Positions 23,790-33,189 of a stretch of DNA of 64,000 bases are shown here, piece after piece. The stretch is from Agromyces ramosus. GTDB taxonomy: Bacteria > Actinomycetota > Actinomycetes > Actinomycetales > Microbacteriaceae. Numbering within the stretch: position 1 is the first letter of the stretch; every line of letters starts with the position of its first letter. The notes under the pieces are model-generated. The model did no database searches. It saw nothing but the letters and a program-made list of their open reading frames with translations, and was not told where the DNA came from. The position numbers and the translations under genes are program-made. The stretch spans positions 2,232,001-2,296,000 of the forward strand of contig NZ_JAUSYY010000001.1 of assembly GCF_030817175.1 (NCBI RefSeq), in the 5' to 3' direction.

Positions 23790-24587
23790 CTAGAAGACGT
23801 CGGGGCTCGGCGTCGAAGCCTGGCGGATCGAGACATCCGCGTGGCGGTCGAATCGGTATCCGACGCCGCGGACGGTGCGCACGATGTCCTGGTAGTGGGC
23901 GAGCTTCGAGCGCAGGCGGCGCACGTGCACGTCGATCGTGCGCTCGCTCGGTGCCTCGTCGTCGGCATCCCAGAGGCGCTCGATGAGTTCGTGGCGGTCG
24001 ATCGTGCGGCCCTCGCGCAGCACGAGGTACTGCAGCAGCTCGAACTCCTTGTAGGTGAGGCCGGCCGCCTCGCCGTCGAGCAGCACACGCTTGCGGGAGA
24101 TGTCGATGATCACACCATTGGGGTGACGGTCGGCGTCATCGCGGGTCCCCTGTCCCTCGCGCTGCTTGGCGAGCGCGGCTGGGTCCTGCAGGGCGAGACG
24201 CACGACGTCGACATCGCGTCCACCGGCCCCCTCCGGGGCGAGGGCGACCGCGGCGTAGGTCTCGGCCGAGGGCGCGACCTCGGCGGTGAGCGTGCGGAGC
24301 GCCTCCACGATGCGGTGCAGCGTCGTGCCGTCGGCCAGGGCCTTGGCTTCGTCGATGCCGACGTACAGCACGAAGCCGCGGGCTTCGGTGCCTTCGGGGA
24401 CCGCACGGACGCGCGGCGCCGCGGGAGCAGGGGTGGCCGGTGCCTCGATCGCCGGCGTGATGGCGTGCTGGGCGGGGACCGAGCGGAGCGGAGCCGGCGA
24501 CTGGGGTGCCGGGAGCGAGGGTGCCGTCCGGGCCTGGACGGGGCGGGCAGAGGTGGTGGTGCGAGCGGGTGCGAAAGCGAGAGACAT
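23790..24587 (-). CDS. OmpR/PhoB-type winged-helix regulator without a recognisable receiver domain
   Basis: A 265-residue protein. Residues about 165-255 form an OmpR/PhoB effector domain: IIDISRKRVLLDGEAAGLTYKEFELL, then SERTIDVHVRRLRSKL and VRTVRGVGYRFD. The first 65 residues are Ala/Pro-rich and low-complexity. Residues 70-150 form a small alpha/beta region (GFVLYVGIDEAKALADGTTL) lacking the acidic pocket, phospho-Asp and Lys of receivers. It is therefore probably an atypical, non-phosphorylated regulator. The start is set by AAGGAA seven bases before the ATG. No histidine kinase is adjacent. Confidence 0.85.
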   Translation of the reverse strand: MSLAFAPARTTTSARPVQARTAPSLPAPQSPAPLRSVPAQHAITPAIEAPATPAPAAPRVRAVPEGTEARGFVLYVGIDEAKALADGTTLHRIVEALRTLTAEVAPSAETYAAVALAPEGAGGRDVDVVRLALQDPAALAKQREGQGTRDDADRHPNGVIIDISRKRVLLDGEAAGLTYKEFELLQYLVLREGRTIDRHELIERLWDADDEAPSERTIDVHVRRLRSKLAHYQDIVRTVRGVGYRFDRHADVSIRQASTPSPDVF

Positions 24588-25004
24588 GACGAGGTTCCTT
24601 GCGTGAAGGGTGCAACAGCAGACCCCGATGGGAGGGTCTGGGCGAATGGCCGTGCGGCCTGGCGAACCCCCGAGATACGGCGGGTTCAAAGGAGTCAATG
24701 CCGATCGGGGTGCGGATCGGCAGCGGGACTCGGCGGTCGGGTCGCGGTCAGCGGCACATTCGACAACACATCGACGCACGCGCCGGCATCATCATGCCGG
24801 TCGTCCTGAGGGCCTCGGGGGCGATCAGGGAGCGTGCGCTGTCAGTCATGGGCGCCAGTCAAACCCATACCCGAGCGTGTGTCAATTCATGACCGTCTGA
24901 TGACGGGGTGTGACATCGCACGCGGTGCGCGGCGCCTCGAGGCATCCGGCAGGATCAGGCATCCCGATGGCCAAGTTGAAAGAATCTGCGACACAACGTA
25001 GTTC
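24588..25004. other. Gene-free region upstream of the winged-helix regulator gene
   Basis: About 417 bases without a supportable gene. It is the promoter region of the minus-strand regulator and lies downstream of the upp terminator. It contains the hairpin CCGGCAT-CATC-ATGCCGG near 24783-24800 and the 16-mer ACGGCGGGTTCAAAGG (24677-24692), which recurs with one change at 40818-40833. The stretch 24960-25015 is unusually AT-rich. I see no RNA gene. Confidence 0.4.
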
Positions 25005-25032
25005 TAAAAAATCTTCCGCAGTCATCCTGCGG
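25005..25032 (-). terminator. Rho-independent terminator downstream of upp
   Basis: Read on the minus strand, CCGCAG-GATGA-CTGCGG (25032-25016) is a perfect 6-bp stem followed by AAGATTTTTTAG. It lies 54 bases after the upp stop and is the only clear U-run terminator on the minus strand. Confidence 0.85.
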
Positions 25033-25085
25033 CACTGCGGGGCCCGGTCCGAAGATCCTTCGGTGATGGGTGCTCCGGCCGGCGC

Positions 25086-25718
25086 TTATACCGTGCCGTA
25101 GAGGCGATCGCCGGCGTCGCCGAGCCCGGGAACGATGTAGCCCAGCTCGTTGAGTCGCTCGTCGAGCGCCCCGAGCACGATCGTCACGTCACGCCCGTGC
25201 AGGGCGCGCTCGACCGCGGCGAGGCCCTCGGGCGCCGCGAGAATGCAGATCGCCGTGACATCCGTCGCACCGCGATCGAAGAGGTACTGGATGGCGGCCG
25301 TGAGCGACCCGCCGGTGGCGAGCATCGGGTCGAGCACGAAGCACTGGCGGTCGGAGAGGTCGTCGGGAAGGCGCTCGGCGTAGGTGGTGGGCTCGAGCGT
25401 CTCTTCATTGCGGGCCATGCCGAGGAAGCCGACCTCGGCGGTCGGCACGAGCTTCACCATGCCCTCGAGCATTCCGAGGCCGGCGCGCAGGATCGGCACG
25501 ATGAGCGGCTTCGGATCGGCGATGCGCACGCCGGTGGTGGGTGCGACGGGGGTGACGATGTCGACCGGCTCGACCCGCACGCCGCGGGTGCCCTCGTAGG
25601 CGAGGAGCGTCATCAGCTCTTCGACGAGCGAGCGGAACACCGGGGACGGCGTCTTCACGTCGCGGAGCACCGTCAGCTTGTGCGTGATGAGCGGGTGGTC
25701 GGCAACGTGGACTCGCAT
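25086..25718 (-). CDS. upp: Uracil phosphoribosyltransferase
   Basis: A 210-residue UPRTase, the normal length. The PRPP-binding loop [12 protein letters not shown] and the C-terminal uracil-binding region [17 protein letters not shown] are intact. It converts uracil and PRPP to UMP in pyrimidine salvage. The ATG at 25718 is chosen over an upstream ATG because TAGACT (25726-25731) lies seven bases before it, a leaderless arrangement; residues also match the usual [11 protein letters not shown] start. It is divergent from tadA and ends in a strong terminator. Confidence 0.97.
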   Translation of the reverse strand: MRVHVADHPLITHKLTVLRDVKTPSPVFRSLVEELMTLLAYEGTRGVRVEPVDIVTPVAPTTGVRIADPKPLIVPILRAGLGMLEGMVKLVPTAEVGFLGMARNEETLEPTTYAERLPDDLSDRQCFVLDPMLATGGSLTAAIQYLFDRGATDVTAICILAAPEGLAAVERALHGRDVTIVLGALDERLNELGYIVPGLGDAGDRLYGTV

Positions 25719-25735
25719 GGCCTCGAGTCTACTGA

Positions 25736-26311
<576 letters not shown>

Positions 26312-26334
26312 CCGCACGAACTCACGGCCGCGTC

Positions 26335-26392
26335 TGCAGGATGAGCGCGACCATCATCCGCCCAGCGCACGCATGCGGCGTCTCATCCTGCA
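26335..26392. repeat. CAGGATGAGC-ended palindromic element, copy 1
   Basis: TGCAGGATGAG (26335-26345) is inverted at 26382-26392 around a 36-base centre. It lies between convergent tadA and the amidotransferase gene. Related elements of similar length lie at 38391-38443 and 55236-55289, also between convergent genes. It may act as a bidirectional terminator or be a dispersed repeat. Confidence 0.7.
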
Positions 26393-26420
26393 TTCGAGCG
26401 CGTGGCCGTATTCGACCCGG

Positions 26421-27203
26421 TCAAGCGGAGCGACGCGCGGCTCCGCGGGCGGCGAGCCCCTCGAGGTACTCGCCGAGCAGGGCCGCGGATGCCGCGTTGG
26501 CGGCCGGCCCGAAGGCGACGCGCTCGTCGCGCAGCCGTTCGCGCGAGAGGCCGTACTCGGGCAGTTCGTCGCCCCACGCGCGCAGCCACTCCTCGTGGAT
26601 CTCGTCGGTGACCTCGGGGTGGAACTGCACCGCGAGGAGCCACTCGCCGATGCCGAACGCCTGGTTCTCGTACTGCGGCGAGGTCGCGAGGCGTTCGACG
26701 CCGTCGGGAAGCTCGAACGAGTCACCGTGCCACTGCACGGTGGGCACGCCCGCGAAGTGCCGCACGGGCGAGACCGCGCCCGCCTCGGTCGGCTCGACCT
26801 CGAGCCAGCCGACCTCTTTACGCGGGCCCTGGTAGACCCGGGCGCCGAGGGTCTTCGCCAGCAGCTGCGCGCCGAGGCAGACGCCGAAGATCGGCGCCTC
26901 GGCGGCGACGCGCATCTCGAGCAGCCGGATCTCGTCGGCGAGGTACGGGTAGCGGTCGGTCTCGTAGGCGGCCTCGTCGCCGCCGAGCACCACGACGAGG
27001 TCGGGGGCGAGGGCATCGAGCGCCGAGACATCCGTCGACGGAGCATCGACCGTGACGACCTCGTAGCCATGCGCCTCGAGCGTGGGCCCGAGGTTGCCGA
27101 GGCCGATCGCCGAGTCGTGCCGGAGCACGAGCGCGGTGAGGCCGGCGCCGCCGGTAGTGCCGGTGCCGCCGGTGCCGCCGGCGCCGCTGAGGCCGCGCGT
27201 CAC
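26421..27203 (-). CDS. Class I glutamine amidotransferase-like protein
   Basis: A 260-residue GATase-1 protein with the nucleophile elbow GVCLGAQLLAK and the His-Glu pair in VQFHPEVT, so the Cys-His-Glu triad is complete. It belongs to the stand-alone GMP-synthase-like group rather than a synthase subunit. The GTG start at 27203 overlaps the preceding gene's stop (GTGA). The first 20 residues are a Gly/Thr-rich repeat (GAGGTGGTGTTGG), not part of the fold. The ammonia acceptor is unknown. Confidence 0.85.
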   Translation of the reverse strand: MTRGLSGAGGTGGTGTTGGAGLTALVLRHDSAIGLGNLGPTLEAHGYEVVTVDAPSTDVSALDALAPDLVVVLGGDEAAYETDRYPYLADEIRLLEMRVAAEAPIFGVCLGAQLLAKTLGARVYQGPRKEVGWLEVEPTEAGAVSPVRHFAGVPTVQWHGDSFELPDGVERLATSPQYENQAFGIGEWLLAVQFHPEVTDEIHEEWLRAWGDELPEYGLSRERLRDERVAFGPAANAASAALLGEYLEGLAARGAARRSA

Positions 27204-28162
27204 TCGAGTCCCTTGATGACGATCGCGTCGGTGGCGGGCGCCACCTGGTTGGGCTCGACGTAGACGTCGGGCTCGACGTAGATGACGCGCGCCGCAGGGA
27301 CGGCGTGGCGGATGCGGGTCTCGATCGCGTTCGTCGCGGCCGACACCTCGAGCAGCTTCTGGTCGGCGTGGAAGCCGACCTTCGCGGCGACCATCAGCTC
27401 GTCGGGACCGAGGTAGAGGGTCTTCATGTGGATGATGCGGTCGGCCTCGGGACCGGCGAGGATCGCCTGCTCGATCTTGGCGTGGTCGGCATCGGTCGCG
27501 CCCTCGCCCACGAGGAGGCTCTTCGTCTCGAGGCCCAGGATGACGGCGACGACGATGAGCAGCGCGCCGATGAAGAGGGTGCCGATCGCGTCGAAGAGCG
27601 GATCGCCGGTGATGATCGTGAGCCCGACGCCGATGAACGCGAACACGAGGCCGAGGAGCGCCGCGATGTCTTCGAGCAGCACGACCGGCAGCTCGGGAGC
27701 CTTCGCGTGACGCACGAACTGCACCCAGCTCTGGCGGCCGCGCACGTGGTTCGACTCCTTCACGGCGGTGCGGAGCGAGAACGACTCGAGCACGATCGCG
27801 ATCGAGAGCACGAGGATCGGAAGCCACGGCACGTCGAGCTCGTGCGGGTGCTGCAGCTTGTCGATGCCCTCGTAGATGGAGAACACGCCACCGACCGAGA
27901 AGAGCACGATCGACACCACGAAGGCGTACACGTAGCGCTCGCGGCCGTAGCCGAAGGGGTGCTCCTTGTCGGCCGCCCGTTTCGCCTGGCGACCACCGAA
28001 GATGAGGAGCAGCTGGTTTCCCGCGTCGGCCACCGAGTGCACGGCCTCGGCGAGCATCGAGGAGGACCCCGAGAAGAACCAGGCGATGAACTTGGTGATC
28101 GCGATGCCGGTATTGGCGAGGAATGCCGCGATGATTGCCTTGGTTCCGCCTGATGCGCTCAT
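27200..28162 (-). CDS. Cation diffusion facilitator (CDF) transporter
   Basis: A 320-residue CDF protein with six transmembrane segments. The TM2 metal site lies in LAEAVHSVADAGNQLLL (H-x-x-x-D) and the TM5 site in ED-containing helices (VVLLEDIAALLG). A cytoplasmic MTP-type domain is at the C-terminus. The KEHPFGYGRERYVYAF segment is typical. Family role: proton-driven efflux of Zn, Fe, Mn or Co; the metal is not assignable. TAGGAT seven bases before the ATG indicates a leaderless start. It is divergent from proC, with only 78 bases between starts, and coupled to the amidotransferase gene. Confidence 0.92.
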   Translation of the reverse strand: MSASGGTKAIIAAFLANTGIAITKFIAWFFSGSSSMLAEAVHSVADAGNQLLLIFGGRQAKRAADKEHPFGYGRERYVYAFVVSIVLFSVGGVFSIYEGIDKLQHPHELDVPWLPILVLSIAIVLESFSLRTAVKESNHVRGRQSWVQFVRHAKAPELPVVLLEDIAALLGLVFAFIGVGLTIITGDPLFDAIGTLFIGALLIVVAVILGLETKSLLVGEGATDADHAKIEQAILAGPEADRIIHMKTLYLGPDELMVAAKVGFHADQKLLEVSAATNAIETRIRHAVPAARVIYVEPDVYVEPNQVAPATDAIVIKGLE

Positions 28163-28240
28163 AGCAGCAATCCTAAGGCGGCCATCGGGCGCGTTGCAGC
28201 GCCCCATCGGGTCTGTGGAGGCCGATCCTAGGATGGTCGC

Positions 28241-29092
28241 ATGAGTGCCGACACCCCCGTGAAACTGCCCCCGATCGCCTTCCTCGGCGCCGGCTCGATG
28301 GCCCGCGCGATCATCTCCGGGCTGCTCACGCCGACGGTCACCGTCGAGGGCGGCATCCGCACGACGAACCGCACGACCTCGAAGGCGGCCGAGCTCGCCG
28401 GGCTCGACGGCGTCACGGCCTTCGCCACCGAGACCGATGCCGCGGCGAACGTCGCGGCGGTCGCCGGTGCGAAGCTCGTCGTCGTCGCGGTGAAGCCCGC
28501 GATGGTCCCCGAGCTGCTGCGCGAGATCGCCCCGTCGCTCGAGCCCGGCACCGTCGTGGTGTCGGTCGCCGCGGGCGTCACGGTCGAGACGTTCGAGCGC
28601 CTGCTGCCCGAGCACGTCTCCGTCATCCGCTCGATGCCGAACACCCCGGCTCTCGTCGGCCGGGCGATCACGGGCGTCTCCGCGGGCACGCGTTCGAGCC
28701 ATGACGACCTCGCGCTCGCGGTGGCGCTCTTCGAGACGGTCGGCGAGGTGCTCGTCGTGCCCGAGTCCCAGCTCGACGCGCTGTCGACGATCTCGGGCTC
28801 GGGGCCGGCGTACGTCTTCTACCTGATCGAGCAGCTCACGGCCGCGGCCGTCGACAAGGGGTTCACACCCGAGCAGGCCGCCGTGATGGTGCAGGGCACG
28901 TTCCGCGGAGCGAGCGAGCTGCTCGCGGCATCCGACGACGACCCGGCCGAGCTCCGCCGCCGGGTCACGAGCCCGAAGGGAACGACCGAGCGCGCGATCG
29001 TCGTGCTCGAGGAGGCGGACCTCAAGCAGACCTTCGACCGCGCGACCGACGCCGCGCTGGCTCGCGCACGAGAGCTGGCGGCGGGCGCGTGA
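28241..29092 (+). CDS. proC: Pyrroline-5-carboxylate reductase
   Basis: A 283-residue enzyme for the last step of proline synthesis. The N-terminal NADPH-binding glycine motif is AFLGAGSMARA, and the family signature SGSGPAYVFYLIEQLTAAAVDKGF is followed by the C-terminal TSPKGTTERA loop. TAGGAT six bases before the ATG gives a leaderless start. The stop overlaps the next gene as GTGA, coupling it to a GH20 hexosaminidase, a functionally unrelated neighbour. Confidence 0.96.
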   Translation: MSADTPVKLPPIAFLGAGSMARAIISGLLTPTVTVEGGIRTTNRTTSKAAELAGLDGVTAFATETDAAANVAAVAGAKLVVVAVKPAMVPELLREIAPSLEPGTVVVSVAAGVTVETFERLLPEHVSVIRSMPNTPALVGRAITGVSAGTRSSHDDLALAVALFETVGEVLVVPESQLDALSTISGSGPAYVFYLIEQLTAAAVDKGFTPEQAAVMVQGTFRGASELLAASDDDPAELRRRVTSPKGTTERAIVVLEEADLKQTFDRATDAALARARELAAGA

Positions 29093-30726
29093 TCCCGCGC
29101 CCGCTGGAGGTCCGCCGAGGCGCAGGGCACTTCGCGCTCACCGCCGACACGGGCATCCAGGCGGTCGCGGATGCCGCGGCATCCGTCGCCCGTCGGCTGC
29201 AGGCCGAGCTGCGCGAGGCGACGGGGTTCGCGCTGCCGCTGGCAGCCGGCGACCCGGCCGGCGGCGATGCCGATGACCGTGGCGCGATCCGCCTCACGCT
29301 CGATGAGCGGATGCCGCGCGAGGGCTTCCGGCTCGAGGTGACGCCGGCGGGCGTCGCGATCACCGGTGGCGGCGAGGCCGGGCTGTTCTACGGCGGGCAG
29401 GCGTTCCGGCAGCTGCTCGGGCCCGACGCGTTCCGGCGCGCGCCGGTGGCCGGCCGCGAATGGGCGGTCGAGGCATCCGTCATCGACGACGCGCCGCGCT
29501 TCGGCTGGCGCGGCTTCATGCTCGACGTCGCCCGCAGCTTCCGGCCGAAGCACGAGGTGCTGCGGCTCATCGACCTGCTCGCGCTGCACCGGGTGAACGT
29601 GCTGCAGCTGCACCTCACCGACGACCAGGGCTGGCGCATGGAGATCCGCCGCTTCCCGCGGCTCGCCGAGGTCGGCGGATGGCGGCCCGAGTCGCAGCTC
29701 GGGCACGGCCCGGAGTCGACGCTCGACGGGCGCCCGCACGGCGGCTTCTACACGCACGACGACCTGCGCGAGATCGTGGCATACGCCGCCGAGCGCATGA
29801 TCACGGTCGTGCCCGAGATCGAGACGCCCGGCCACGTGCGGGCCGCGCTCGCCGCCTACCCCTCGCTCGGCGTCAGCGGCGAGCCCGTCGAGGTGTGGAC
29901 GCGCTACGGCATCACCGACGACGTGCTCAACGTCGAGGAGTCGACCGTCGACTTCTTCCGCGGCGTGCTCGACGAGGTCATGCACGTCTTCCCGTCGACC
30001 TACATCGGCGTCGGCGGCGACGAGGCCCGCAAGACGCAGTGGGCGGCGGATGCCCGCACCCGCGAACTCATGGCCGAGCGCGGACTGGCGACGCCGAACG
30101 AGCTCCAGGCCTGGTTCATCCGTCAGCTCGACGACCACCTGACCGCGGCGGGGCGTCGCCTCTACGGCTGGGACGAGGTGCTCGAAGGTCCCCTCGCGCC
30201 CGGCGCGACGATCGCCTCGTGGCGGGGCCTTCGGGGTGCGCAGGTCGCGGTCGCCCGAGGTCACGATGTGGTGCTCTGCCCCGACGACTTCGCCTACCTC
30301 GACTACCGGCAGTCGGATGCCGCCGACGAGCCGATCCCCGTCGGCACCGTGCTGAGCCTCCGCGACGTCTACGACTTCGAGCCGCTGCCCGGCGACGCCG
30401 ACGAGGCGATGCGCCGGCACGTGCTCGGCGTGCAGGCGAACGCGTGGACCGAGCACCTCGACACCGCAGCGCGGCTCGACTACGCGGTGTTCCCGCGGCT
30501 CGCGGCGTTCGCCGAGGTCGCGTGGAGCGCCCCCGGCAAGGACTGGGACGACTTCTCGTCGCGGCTCGACGAGCAGCTCGCGATCTACGACGCGATCGGC
30601 GTGGGGTACCGGCCGCTCGACGGCCCGCATCCGTGGCAGCAGCGGCCCGGCGTGCCCGGCGCGCCGCGGTCGAAGGCGGCCCGGCAGGCCGAGCTCGCGG
30701 CGCTGACCGCCGACCTGCTCGAGTAG
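29089..30726 (+). CDS. GH20 beta-N-acetylhexosaminidase
   Basis: A 545-residue enzyme with the GH20b N-terminal domain (about 1-125) and a catalytic barrel. The catalytic Asp-Glu pair is D311-E312 in YIGVGGDEARKTQW. HLTDDQGWRMEI and VPEIETPGH are also present. No signal peptide is visible, so it is probably cytoplasmic, acting on imported chitin- or peptidoglycan-derived amino sugars. The GTG start overlaps the proC stop. It is convergent with the methyltransferase gene. Confidence 0.93.
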   Translation: MIPRPLEVRRGAGHFALTADTGIQAVADAAASVARRLQAELREATGFALPLAAGDPAGGDADDRGAIRLTLDERMPREGFRLEVTPAGVAITGGGEAGLFYGGQAFRQLLGPDAFRRAPVAGREWAVEASVIDDAPRFGWRGFMLDVARSFRPKHEVLRLIDLLALHRVNVLQLHLTDDQGWRMEIRRFPRLAEVGGWRPESQLGHGPESTLDGRPHGGFYTHDDLREIVAYAAERMITVVPEIETPGHVRAALAAYPSLGVSGEPVEVWTRYGITDDVLNVEESTVDFFRGVLDEVMHVFPSTYIGVGGDEARKTQWAADARTRELMAERGLATPNELQAWFIRQLDDHLTAAGRRLYGWDEVLEGPLAPGATIASWRGLRGAQVAVARGHDVVLCPDDFAYLDYRQSDAADEPIPVGTVLSLRDVYDFEPLPGDADEAMRRHVLGVQANAWTEHLDTAARLDYAVFPRLAAFAEVAWSAPGKDWDDFSSRLDEQLAIYDAIGVGYRPLDGPHPWQQRPGVPGAPRSKAARQAELAALTADLLE

Positions 30727-30741
30727 CGCGCGCCGGCCGCT

Positions 30742-30790
30742 CCCACCCGCCCCCATACCCATCCCCCATCCCTCATCCCCTCGCACCCCC
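30742..30790 (-). other. G-run tract (possible G-quadruplex) between convergent genes
   Basis: The minus strand here has at least seven runs of three to five G separated by 1-5 bases, almost without pyrimidine runs. It lies between the stop of the GH20 gene and the 3' end of the methyltransferase gene. A short hairpin CTCGACG-TCG-CGTCGAG (30791-30807) adjoins it. It could fold as a quadruplex and act as a termination or roadblock element. Confidence 0.45.
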
Positions 30791-30866
30791 CTCGACGTCG
30801 CGTCGAGAGTGCGCTTGCCGTCGGTATCCGTGACGCGTGGACGGGGTGGAGGGGGTGCCGCGCGCG

Positions 30867-31991
30867 TCAGGCGCGCTCGAGGAGCACCATGACCTCGGCG
30901 TGGGTCGTCTGCGGGAACATGTCGAACACGCGGCCGCGCACGGGGCGCAGCGACGGCATCGCGTCGAGGTCGCGCGCGAGCGACGCGGCGTTGCAGCTCG
31001 AGTAGAGCACGTGCCGGGCGTCGGATGCCTCGAGCCAGCCCGCGAGCGTTGCGCCGATGCCGCGGCGAGGGGGGTTCACGATCACGAGTTCGGGCGAACG
31101 CGTCGCCGCGAGCGCGAACGCCGTGGCATCGCCGGCGGCGAAGCGCAGACGGGGGAGCGAGGCATCCGCCCGGCTCTGTTCGGCGCTCGCGACGGCCTCG
31201 ACGCTCGTCTCGATGCCGACCACCTCGCCCGCGTCGCCCGCGATGTGCAGGGCGAAGCCGCCGACGCCGGAGTAGAGGTCCCAGGCGCTCGCCGGGGCGA
31301 GTTCGCGCACCCACTCGCGCGCCTCGCGGTACAGCGCCGACGCGATCTCGGTGTTCGTCTGGAAGAAGCCCTGCGGGCGCAGGTGCAGGGTCACGTCGTT
31401 CACGCGCATCGGGAGGGTGTCGGCGTCGGTGAGCACGACCTCGTGCGCGCCCTCGAGCACGGCCTTGTGCTCGGGCAGCACGTTCGCCGTGACGACGAGC
31501 GCCTGCGGCAGCGCCTCGAGGAGCGACGCCAGGTGCTTGCGGATGCGCGGGAGCGCCTCGGTCGAGCGCAGCACGAACCGGATCATGAGCTCGCCGGCAG
31601 GGGACTCCGTGATGATGAGGTGCTTCAGCTCGCCGGTTCGCGCCGGCACGTCGTACGGGGTCAGCCGGGCGCGGAAGATGAATGCCGAGATCGCCGGGAA
31701 CGCCGCGCGAAGGCCGGGGGAGCAGATGCCGCACGCCTGGAGGTCGACGCCGTAGCCGTCGGCGTCGAGGATGCCGATGGTCGGGGCGTCGACGGTGCCC
31801 CCGACCACCATCTTCGCCTTGTTGCGGTAGCCCGCCTCGGTGCTCGCGACGGGCGGGAGCCAGCTGAGCCCGCGGTGCCGCTCGAGCAGCGCCGCGACGA
31901 GCCGCTGCTTCTCGTCGAGCTGCGCGGCATACGGCTGACCCATGAGCGTGCACGAGGTGCATCGCAGGTCGTCGAAGTAGGCGCAGTCCAC
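30867..31991 (-). CDS. 23S rRNA uracil-C5 methyltransferase (RlmC/RlmD type)
   Basis: A 374-residue TrmA-family enzyme. Cysteines for the 4Fe-4S cluster are in CAYFDDLRCTSC near the start and CGIC further on. SAM-site motifs DLYSGVGGFAL and the catalytic VNPPRRG and YSSCN segments are intact. The length and absence of a TRAM domain favour RlmC (U747) over RlmD. The GTG at 31991 is chosen because it starts directly before the first Fe-S cysteine and TACGCT lies seven bases upstream (leaderless). Confidence 0.9.
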   Translation of the reverse strand: MDCAYFDDLRCTSCTLMGQPYAAQLDEKQRLVAALLERHRGLSWLPPVASTEAGYRNKAKMVVGGTVDAPTIGILDADGYGVDLQACGICSPGLRAAFPAISAFIFRARLTPYDVPARTGELKHLIITESPAGELMIRFVLRSTEALPRIRKHLASLLEALPQALVVTANVLPEHKAVLEGAHEVVLTDADTLPMRVNDVTLHLRPQGFFQTNTEIASALYREAREWVRELAPASAWDLYSGVGGFALHIAGDAGEVVGIETSVEAVASAEQSRADASLPRLRFAAGDATAFALAATRSPELVIVNPPRRGIGATLAGWLEASDARHVLYSSCNAASLARDLDAMPSLRPVRGRVFDMFPQTTHAEVMVLLERA

Positions 31992-32079
31992 CAGCCCAAG
32001 CGTAGGCGGCGGTGCCGAGAGCTCCCTGACCCGCGCAGCTGCGTTCGAGCACGCGTCGCCGCGACGGTACCGTAGGCGC

Positions 32080-32475
32080 ATGGGTGCAGCAGAGGTCGTC
32101 TCGGTCGTCACCGAGGTGATCAGCTGGATCGCACTCGGCGGCGGCATCGCGTGCCTCCTGCTGGCGCTCCTCATCCGCATGGCCGACGGGCGGTGGCTGC
32201 GCACCGAGGCCGTCGTCATCGACGGCGAGGAGGGCAGCGTCGTGCGGTGGTTCGCCGAGGGTGCGTTCCACTCCCGGCATCTCAGCGCCGAGGAGCGCGC
32301 GCACGTGCAGCACCCCGAGGAGGAGCCCGCCTTCTACAAGCAGCGCGAGCCCGACCGGTTGCGGCTGCATGAGCCGCCCGTCGGTCGCCGGGTCATCCGC
32401 ACGCTCGGCCTCGTGCTGCTCGGCATCGCGTTCGTCGCGGCACTCGCCGGGCTCATCGCCACGCTCGTCGCCTGA
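32080..32475 (+). CDS. Hypothetical membrane protein (131 residues)
   Basis: Two transmembrane helices, about residues 13-35 and 106-130, flank a hydrophilic loop of about 70 residues with an acidic, Glu/His-rich segment (SRHLSAEERAHVQHPEEEP). TACCGT lies six bases before the ATG, so the mRNA is probably leaderless. It is divergent from the methyltransferase gene and convergent with trkA. I recognise no characterised family. Confidence 0.78.
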   Translation: MGAAEVVSVVTEVISWIALGGGIACLLLALLIRMADGRWLRTEAVVIDGEEGSVVRWFAEGAFHSRHLSAEERAHVQHPEEEPAFYKQREPDRLRLHEPPVGRRVIRTLGLVLLGIAFVAALAGLIATLVA

Positions 32476-32520
32476 GGCCGCCGGCGCGGGCCGGCACCTT
32501 GCGGCATCCGACCTCGTTCG

Positions 32521-33189
32521 CTACTCGAGCGCCGCGAACTTCTCGATGTCGCCCTCGGTGCCCGACACGATGATGAGATCGTGGTTCGAGACCACGGTCT
32601 TCTCGGTCGCATACGTGAACGGCTTGCCCGGGCTCTTCACGCCGACCACGGTGACGCGGTGCCGGGAGCGCACGCCCGACTCGGTGAGGGTCTTGCCGCG
32701 AATCGGCTTCGGCGGGTACATCTTCACGAGGGCGAAGTCGTCGTCGAACTCGATGAAGTCGAGCATGCGGCCGCTCACGAGGTGCGCGGTGCGCTCGCCG
32801 GCCTCGCGCTCGGGGTAGATGACGTGGTTCGCGCCGATGCGCTGCAGGATCTTGCCGTGCGATGCCGAGATCGCCTTCGCCCAGATCTGCGGGACCTTCA
32901 GGTCGACGAGGTTCGCCGTGATGAGCACGGATGCCTCGATCGAGGAGCCCACCGCGCAGACCGCGATCGAGAAGTCCTGTGCGCCGATCTGGCGGAGCGC
33001 GTCGATGTTGCGTGCGTCGGCGACGACCGCGTGCGTGACGCGCTCCGCCCACTTCTGCACGAGGGCCTCGTCGCCGTCGACCGCGAGCACCTCGCGACCG
33101 AGGCGGTCGAGTTGGCCTGCCGTCGCGGCGCCGAATCGGCCGAGACCGATCACGAGCACCGGGGCATCGTGCTTGATGCGATCAACCAA
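32521..33189 (-). CDS. Potassium uptake regulatory subunit TrkA/KtrA
   Basis: A 222-residue protein with an RCK-N domain (Rossmann motif VLVIGLGRFGAATA, residues 11-24, acidic D at the end of the second strand) and an RCK-C domain from about 135 (VKMYPPKPIRGKTLTESG...). It gates the TrkH/KtrB channel in response to nucleotides. Its start overlaps the trkH stop by eight bases (33182-33189), so the two form an operon in the order trkH-trkA. Confidence 0.94.
   Translation of the reverse strand: MVDRIKHDAPVLVIGLGRFGAATAGQLDRLGREVLAVDGDEALVQKWAERVTHAVVADARNIDALRQIGAQDFSIAVCAVGSSIEASVLITANLVDLKVPQIWAKAISASHGKILQRIGANHVIYPEREAGERTAHLVSGRMLDFIEFDDDFALVKMYPPKPIRGKTLTESGVRSRHRVTVVGVKSPGKPFTYATEKTVVSNHDLIIVSGTEGDIEKFAALE

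Noticed and set aside
24599..24900. Short frames upstream of the winged-helix regulator as coding genes
   Set aside because: They overlap each other in several frames, lack ribosome sites and have atypical codon use.
28819..32370. A 1183-codon open frame on the minus strand across proC, the GH20 gene and the methyltransferase gene
   Set aside because: It is antisense to three well-supported genes, its product is low-complexity Arg/Gly/Ala, and it has no recognisable domain. Such frames arise from GC-rich third positions.
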